Below the pieces are notes generated by a model. It saw only the letters and a program-made list of their open reading frames with translations. It had not been told where the DNA came from and did no database searches. A DNA stretch of 13,972 nucleotides from assembly GCA_001795115.1 (NCBI GenBank), contig MGNI01000019.1, forward strand, positions 1-13,972, written 5' to 3'. The translations under genes were made by a program, and so were the position numbers. Shown here one piece after another: positions 6,470 through 11,458 of this stretch. The stretch comes from Chloroflexi bacterium RBG_16_48_8 (GTDB taxonomy: Bacteria > Chloroflexota > Anaerolineae > Anaerolineales > E44-bin32). Within the stretch, counting starts at the first letter, position 1; every line of letters begins with the position of its first letter.

Positions 6470-8890
6470 TTAAAATCCCAATACCCTTTGGACCAGAATT
6501 TCAAGATCTAGCGTATCCACCTTTCCGTCACTATTCAGGTCCGCACAAAGCCCTTCGGGGATATCCCCAAGTAGAGCGTTGACCATTACTTGTATGTCCA
6601 ATACATTATTATCACCATCCCGGTTTAGATCGCTATCGCACTTTGGTCCTGCCGCTCCCCCAGCGAACTGGAACATGACCACATCCGCGATCATGTAGTC
6701 TCCACCACCAGGATAGGTAAATTTCACGTACCCATCTGTCCCCTGGTGGAAGGTATAAGTGCCCAGATAATTCCACTGCCCATAGTTAACCCTTTGGCTA
6801 ACGGTTGTCAGATCTGATCCTTGAGCATGTCGGATCTCAACCTGTACGTTCCGAACTTCCTGGTATGAATCGGCATAGCTCCCTCGCCAGCCATGCCATT
6901 CATAGACATGATATTCTCCGCTTAGCCCGATGGTGGGACGGAAGGTCGCGATAGCACCTGCTTCTGTTGTATACTTTGCTGCATAGCCATTATTGATCTC
7001 AACACATGGTCCGAAATCTTCGCTTCCATTCACACAATCCGAGTTTGACGAGCATTGCATAGAAGGCTTCTTCTCACAGACATCCGGCAGCCAATTGGCC
7101 AGATACTGCACGAAATACGGGTTTCCCTTCCCATCAATGTCACCGTGGTCCCATTCTTCGACCCATTTCCCACTCAATTCGACAGGTTCACTTCCTGGGG
7201 AGGTGTCGTCATGGTTGCAGTTGCCGACCAGGATGTCACTCACATGGTAAATATTCGGCTGCGTGACCAAGAGTACCGCATCGCCAGAGGCTAATTCACG
7301 GACACCATTCTTGTCCAAGGTATGCGCACCGGAGAGGGTCACGCTGGTGAAAGGTTCACCATTATTCATCACTGGATCCTGACCGCCGGAGAAGCGGTAA
7401 TATCCAGGGTAATCATTAGCCGCTAATCCAGCTTTTTGCCAGGCTGCTCTCAGATCATCATCCGTGATGGTTAATTTTTCTCCGATTGGGTTCAGGATAA
7501 TGGCGCCGCGTTCGAAGAAACGAACATATGGACAGTAGTACGCGCATCCCCAATTTCCCGGACAGGGATTGATGCAGTACTGAGTCAGTTCAACCGGTTC
7601 TTTATCTTTATCCCCGATCGGTTGGCCCAGATCCGCCTCGAATTCGTCATACCAGAAGCACACCATGTTGCCCTCACCCACACAACGTCCGTAATAGGCA
7701 TCCCCTAACATTGTAGTGGCAAGATGAAAGCGCATGGTGGCAAAGTCATTTTGGTTATCGCCAATCCAGGCCTCGTACCAACGACCGGGTCCTATCGTAT
7801 CCACCCAACTCACAAGCGAGGGCTTCTTCCCGTTATCATCCCAATCCATCAAGATCTCTCGCATTCCATTCCACTCAGGAGCATTCTCGATTGAGAAGCC
7901 ATCGACAACCTCTTTCATAAAATCAGCTGTGCTGTTTAGTGGAGTGTATTGAGCACCTGCTGGTGGCCCACCATCATTGATAACGATTTTCCAATCCGAT
8001 TTTCCAGATAGCAGGATTCCCGTTTGGCGTTCCTCCAACAACCTTGAATCGTAACCATCGCGCCACCTGCGGTTGATCTCATCAACATTGCCGGCGCCTG
8101 CACAGGTGTTCCCATATTCCTGGGTATCTGGGATCCCATTTTCATCGAAATCGATGTTGGGCCAATCGACGCAGAGATCATAAGGAGCAAACCCTGAACG
8201 ACTATCTGGAAAGAAGACGCCGTCAAAAAAGCGGAAATCCTCACTAGTCAAACTGTCATAGTAGCCCGTTTTGTTGGCGTTACTGATTGCGTACTCGCCA
8301 GCTTCTATCTTGGTGTAGTTTGGAAATGGATTGCGATAAATGAGGGGGATTTCTCCATCCGGCTGGTGAGCGTAATAACTGCCGCTGCCCATATAATCTT
8401 GCGGCACGTCATCGGGTAGGTTCCAGATGGATTCTCGTATGCCAAGAACGATGGTAGAGGGATCAAACCATTTGATCTCCTCCGCAAAGAGATTCTGGGG
8501 CTTTCGCCCCTCATCTACTGCGCCCAATTGCCCGGTTGAGAACTTCACAGCATCATACTGAGAGAAGATCCAGGGTGTCGCTCCATCGGAATCATAAGAA
8601 TTGGAGTAGTTACTCTGAGGATGTCCTGCGCCATGTCGCATTACTTTGGGAAAAGAGGGGTAGAAATTGGTCTGGAGCGAATCCGCATCACATACAGTCA
8701 CACAGCAAAGACTGCCCGGATCATCATGATCCCATTGTCTGCATGATTGTCCGGAGGAGCAGGTGTTATAAGGACAGGGAGGAACGCCCGATGCCGCACG
8801 GCTAACATGGGTAGCCAGAAAGATCGCGATGGATCCCAGGATGAGCACCAGGATTGAAGATTTCCTAATATTTGTGAATGTAGCCATCAT
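6470..8890 (-). CDS. Putative GHL15-type secreted glycosyl hydrolase with golvesin-like domain and dockerin
   Basis: The likely start is the ATG at 8890, ten bases after GGAAAAGG; ATGs at 8899, 8896 and 8887 and a TTG at 8935 are alternatives. The product is about 806 residues with a signal peptide ending near SRAASG (residue 35). A Cys-rich segment follows (PCPYNTCSSGQSCRQW, then LCCVTVC). The central part resembles hypothetical glycosyl hydrolase family 15 (GHL15). It shows TGILLSGKSDWKIVINDGG, RFHLATTMLGDAYYG, then WYDEFEADLGQPIG near residue 415 and FERGAIILNP, the conserved block of that TIM-barrel family. A second Cys-rich patch (MQCSSNSDCVNG) precedes residues about 633-743. That stretch matches the golvesin C-terminal-like beta domain (VSQRVNYGQWNYLGTYTF, YMIADVVMFQF). 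Residues 751-806 are a type I dockerin with loops DLNRDGDNNVLD and DLNSDGKVDTLD. It follows the preceding dockerin gene by about 41 bases. The activity is unproven even for the family. Confidence 0.86.
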   Translation of the reverse strand: MMATFTNIRKSSILVLILGSIAIFLATHVSRAASGVPPCPYNTCSSGQSCRQWDHDDPGSLCCVTVCDADSLQTNFYPSFPKVMRHGAGHPQSNYSNSYDSDGATPWIFSQYDAVKFSTGQLGAVDEGRKPQNLFAEEIKWFDPSTIVLGIRESIWNLPDDVPQDYMGSGSYYAHQPDGEIPLIYRNPFPNYTKIEAGEYAISNANKTGYYDSLTSEDFRFFDGVFFPDSRSGFAPYDLCVDWPNIDFDENGIPDTQEYGNTCAGAGNVDEINRRWRDGYDSRLLEERQTGILLSGKSDWKIVINDGGPPAGAQYTPLNSTADFMKEVVDGFSIENAPEWNGMREILMDWDDNGKKPSLVSWVDTIGPGRWYEAWIGDNQNDFATMRFHLATTMLGDAYYGRCVGEGNMVCFWYDEFEADLGQPIGDKDKEPVELTQYCINPCPGNWGCAYYCPYVRFFERGAIILNPIGEKLTITDDDLRAAWQKAGLAANDYPGYYRFSGGQDPVMNNGEPFTSVTLSGAHTLDKNGVRELASGDAVLLVTQPNIYHVSDILVGNCNHDDTSPGSEPVELSGKWVEEWDHGDIDGKGNPYFVQYLANWLPDVCEKKPSMQCSSNSDCVNGSEDFGPCVEINNGYAAKYTTEAGAIATFRPTIGLSGEYHVYEWHGWRGSYADSYQEVRNVQVEIRHAQGSDLTTVSQRVNYGQWNYLGTYTFHQGTDGYVKFTYPGGGDYMIADVVMFQFAGGAAGPKCDSDLNRDGDNNVLDIQVMVNALLGDIPEGLCADLNSDGKVDTLDLEILVQRVLGF

Positions 8891-8931
8891 GTTCATCATA
8901 CCTTTTCCAACACTTGTGATGATTTCCGCCC

Positions 8932-11013
8932 TCAATTCTCCAGAATAAGTTCAACCAGCGTTTGGAGATCCTGGCCATCACCAGCCCCATCTCCATCCAG
9001 ATCGATACAAAGTCCCTTGGGGTTATCGTGGAGCAGCGCATTGACCATTTCCTGCACGTCCAAGACATTCACGGCTCCATCGCCATTGATATCGAAATCG
9101 CATGTGGGCGGGGGCGAAGCCGCACCACAATCTCCCTGGTAGGTCCAGACATTAAAATCATAAGTACAGGTTCGGCCATGCTTGCTAACGGTCATGACCT
9201 TCTGATCCCACTCGATGATGTAGTTCCCCTGGTAATCCATGGTCTCCAATCGATCGAAGGGGTAATCATAGGCTGGCTGGCCGTTCACAAGCACCTCCCC
9301 CGTGCTGCCGCTCTTCGAGAGCACATCGCCACGGCTTGTCGTGGTACCCCCGACAAATGCTTGCTTAAAAGCCTCCATATCGGGGTAATCGACGCCTTGA
9401 ACAGCGACTTCCAGAAAAGCACCTCCATCATCCAATTCGAGAATGACCATCGTCCGACCTTCCTGGAAGAAATAACGGTTCCCTTCTTGTGTGTAATAAT
9501 CCCATTGTTGGAGTCGTTGTTCGTAAGCCCCTTCGCCGCTTTGGTGAAGGGCAGTGAACATATGCAGGTTCTGGTTGCTCTCCTTGGAGAAGATGGCATT
9601 GCGATATTGGCTGTGATTGCCGCCGGGAACCATCTCTGGGTAGACATACTCGCTGACATCATCATGTATAGGAGTGTCCCTCGTCCAGAGACGGAATGGA
9701 ACCCCGATATGTACCCCGTCCCCATCAACTTCATCGGACTTGACGTTCAGCACCCAGCTGTAATCGAAGCCACCGCCCAGGTTGTAGAACTTGGTGACAA
9801 AGGTGGCCTTGCCTTCGCGGCTGGCGCTGGCGTTGTACTCCATGTGCTGATGCCAATAGGCATCCGGCTCATCGCTGATGTCCGTCACATCCAGGATGAC
9901 ATCAGGAGCGCGGTAATTGGATAGATAGATATCGTAATAGGGTTTATAAGGAGCCGAAAAGGCACATCCCAATCCCAAGAAAATACACTGTTGGGCTGTA
10001 ATATCCTTCTTGCTCGTCCAATAGTTGTAGTACTCTCGGGCTCCCTTGGCTCCACCCCACTGATTGGCTGAGAACTCCATGCCCATATCCAGAAGCAGGA
10101 AATCGATGATCATTTTTGATTTAGCACGCATCTTCTCAGCGGTGGTGTATCTGCGAAGCGGCGTTTCATCGACGAGATCATGCACAAGCACCGCAGCTTC
10201 CACATACGTCCACATATAAGCACCGACATCGAATTCGTTGCTGCCGAAATCGTCCTTGACATACCAATCGTAGCGATACTGGATGTAATCCTCCAAAAGC
10301 TGGAAAAAGTCGTATCGAGACCCTTTCTGATAACAACGACTGTTGTAGCAAAATTCTTTAAAGGTTGGATCTCCTTCCGGATAGGTATATACGATGTCAG
10401 GGATATTCTCCTCAGGAAATTCCTGAAGAAATAAATACAGCCCAACGACTTTTTGGATGCCAGCATTTACATTGGCTCCCCCAAATACTCCCTCCCCATT
10501 TTTCGCAAATTCGATTTCCTGGAGATAGCTCTGGTAGATCTTCTCACGATCCGTTGCAGGCGTGTTGGGATGCTGCATGGCTCGCATGGCAGCTGCCATT
10601 GCTACACACGTCTCGGATCCCCAGTTATCTAGAAGCATTTGAATCCCGTCGGAAATCCGGGGATCATCATTCTCCAGCCATGCCCACAAGCCCTGAAAAT
10701 AGTGATCATCAACGAAATAGGCGCCATTGTCCGTGAGATATGCCTGCTTCCGTTGTTCGAAAGTCGTTCGCTTATCATAGTTCTCTTGCATGAACCGCTC
10801 GTAATAGGGAAGTTCCTGGGATACCGCGACATTCACCGCTGCTTGCGAAAAACTTCTGTCTTCCTGAAGAAGACCGGCGAAGGCAACCCCAGAACTTAAC
10901 AGCACTGCCAGAATAATCACAACGGAGATCATCCCCCATGTCCGAGGTGAAAAAGATCTAGACCATGTGATGATCCAAGAACGATTATGATTTGATTGAT
11001 CCGTTTTACTCAT
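8932..11013 (-). CDS. Secreted alpha/alpha-toroid polysaccharide-lyase-like protein with C-terminal dockerin
   Basis: This is the first gene of the dockerin cluster, 693 residues from the ATG at 11013. The start has AGAGG directly adjacent, a poorly spaced ribosome binding site. A polar 27-residue lead precedes the hydrophobic segment MISVVIILAVLLSSGVAFA, so the signal peptide has an unusually long N-region or the true start is inside. Residues about 60-360 are helix-rich with aromatic hairpins, including NEFDVGAYMWTYVEAAVLVH and QWGGAKGAREYYNYW. These recall the 'NE..' and 'GGAxGR' features of uncharacterised heparinase-like alpha/alpha-toroid proteins. Residues about 370-625 are beta-rich, the usual second half of such lyases. 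Residues 638-693 are a type I dockerin with calcium loops DINGDGAVNVLD and DLDGDGAGDGQD. The substrate cannot be read from sequence. The stop codon (TGA, 8934-8932) overlaps a possible TTG start of the next gene. Confidence 0.87.
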   Translation of the reverse strand: MSKTDQSNHNRSWIITWSRSFSPRTWGMISVVIILAVLLSSGVAFAGLLQEDRSFSQAAVNVAVSQELPYYERFMQENYDKRTTFEQRKQAYLTDNGAYFVDDHYFQGLWAWLENDDPRISDGIQMLLDNWGSETCVAMAAAMRAMQHPNTPATDREKIYQSYLQEIEFAKNGEGVFGGANVNAGIQKVVGLYLFLQEFPEENIPDIVYTYPEGDPTFKEFCYNSRCYQKGSRYDFFQLLEDYIQYRYDWYVKDDFGSNEFDVGAYMWTYVEAAVLVHDLVDETPLRRYTTAEKMRAKSKMIIDFLLLDMGMEFSANQWGGAKGAREYYNYWTSKKDITAQQCIFLGLGCAFSAPYKPYYDIYLSNYRAPDVILDVTDISDEPDAYWHQHMEYNASASREGKATFVTKFYNLGGGFDYSWVLNVKSDEVDGDGVHIGVPFRLWTRDTPIHDDVSEYVYPEMVPGGNHSQYRNAIFSKESNQNLHMFTALHQSGEGAYEQRLQQWDYYTQEGNRYFFQEGRTMVILELDDGGAFLEVAVQGVDYPDMEAFKQAFVGGTTTSRGDVLSKSGSTGEVLVNGQPAYDYPFDRLETMDYQGNYIIEWDQKVMTVSKHGRTCTYDFNVWTYQGDCGAASPPPTCDFDINGDGAVNVLDVQEMVNALLHDNPKGLCIDLDGDGAGDGQDLQTLVELILEN

Positions 11014-11424
11014 CCTCTACCATAAGGACCCAAGAAGTAGTACAAAGGCCAGCATATTCAGTTTATAGAAAATGGCGATAATATTCCTTACAATCCCCTT
11101 ATGCTTTATTCTGAGAACATAGTACTTTAGTCCTGCTGAGCCCATCATTGAAAGAGGAAAATAGAAAGTGGATAGTGAAAATCAGAGATATGACAGCGAG
11201 AGGATTTAAAGGTGGTCACTTGTACTTGTGGGATGGGATAGAGGCGGATAGGCTCCTTACTAGAAAATCAGTGAGTAATGGACTTGGATTCCGGTACTTT
11301 CTTGATCAACATCACGTTTGGCATTCATCCAAAATGAATTCAACACTCTTTTATGGAGAGGAGCCTAAGACAGGTTTGACCACTCGAGATATGACGAGGA
11401 GGATCAACCCATATCACGAATACA
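11014..11424. other. 411-bp non-coding gap upstream of the dockerin cluster
   Basis: The gap is more AT-rich than the flanking genes and must hold the promoter of the dockerin genes if they have their own. On the minus strand TTGTAA is followed 20 bases later by TATAAA, about 50-90 bases before the ATG at 11013. That spacing is too long for a standard promoter, so I do not call one. An open plus-strand frame from 11148 has no ribosome binding site and runs into the opposite gene. No tRNA, riboswitch or terminator with a T-tract was seen. Confidence 0.5.
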
Positions 11425-11458
11425 CTAATCCGGTGGTCCCCCAATAGGTGTATTCGTG
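11415..11458. repeat. 11-bp perfect inverted repeat across a stop codon
   Basis: CACGAATACAC at 11415-11425 is matched exactly by GTGTATTCGTG at 11448-11458, with a 22-base loop that holds most of the stop codon (TAG, 11427-11425) of the TadE-like stalk gene. In the minus-strand transcript this makes an 11-bp hairpin at the very 3' end of the gene. No T-tract follows, so it is not a standard intrinsic terminator. It could protect or help end the transcript, or reflect a chance match to the repetitive Thr/Pro coding sequence. Confidence 0.55.

Noticed and set aside
8962..9924. Long plus-strand frame (320 codons) opposite the first dockerin gene
   Set aside because: It is antisense to a well-supported gene with signal peptide and dockerin, and its translation has no domain features; a shadow frame.
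11148..11447. Plus-strand 99-codon frame starting at TTG in the gap before the dockerin cluster
   Set aside because: No ribosome binding site, no recognisable domain, and it runs into the 3' end of the opposite gene; judged a chance frame.
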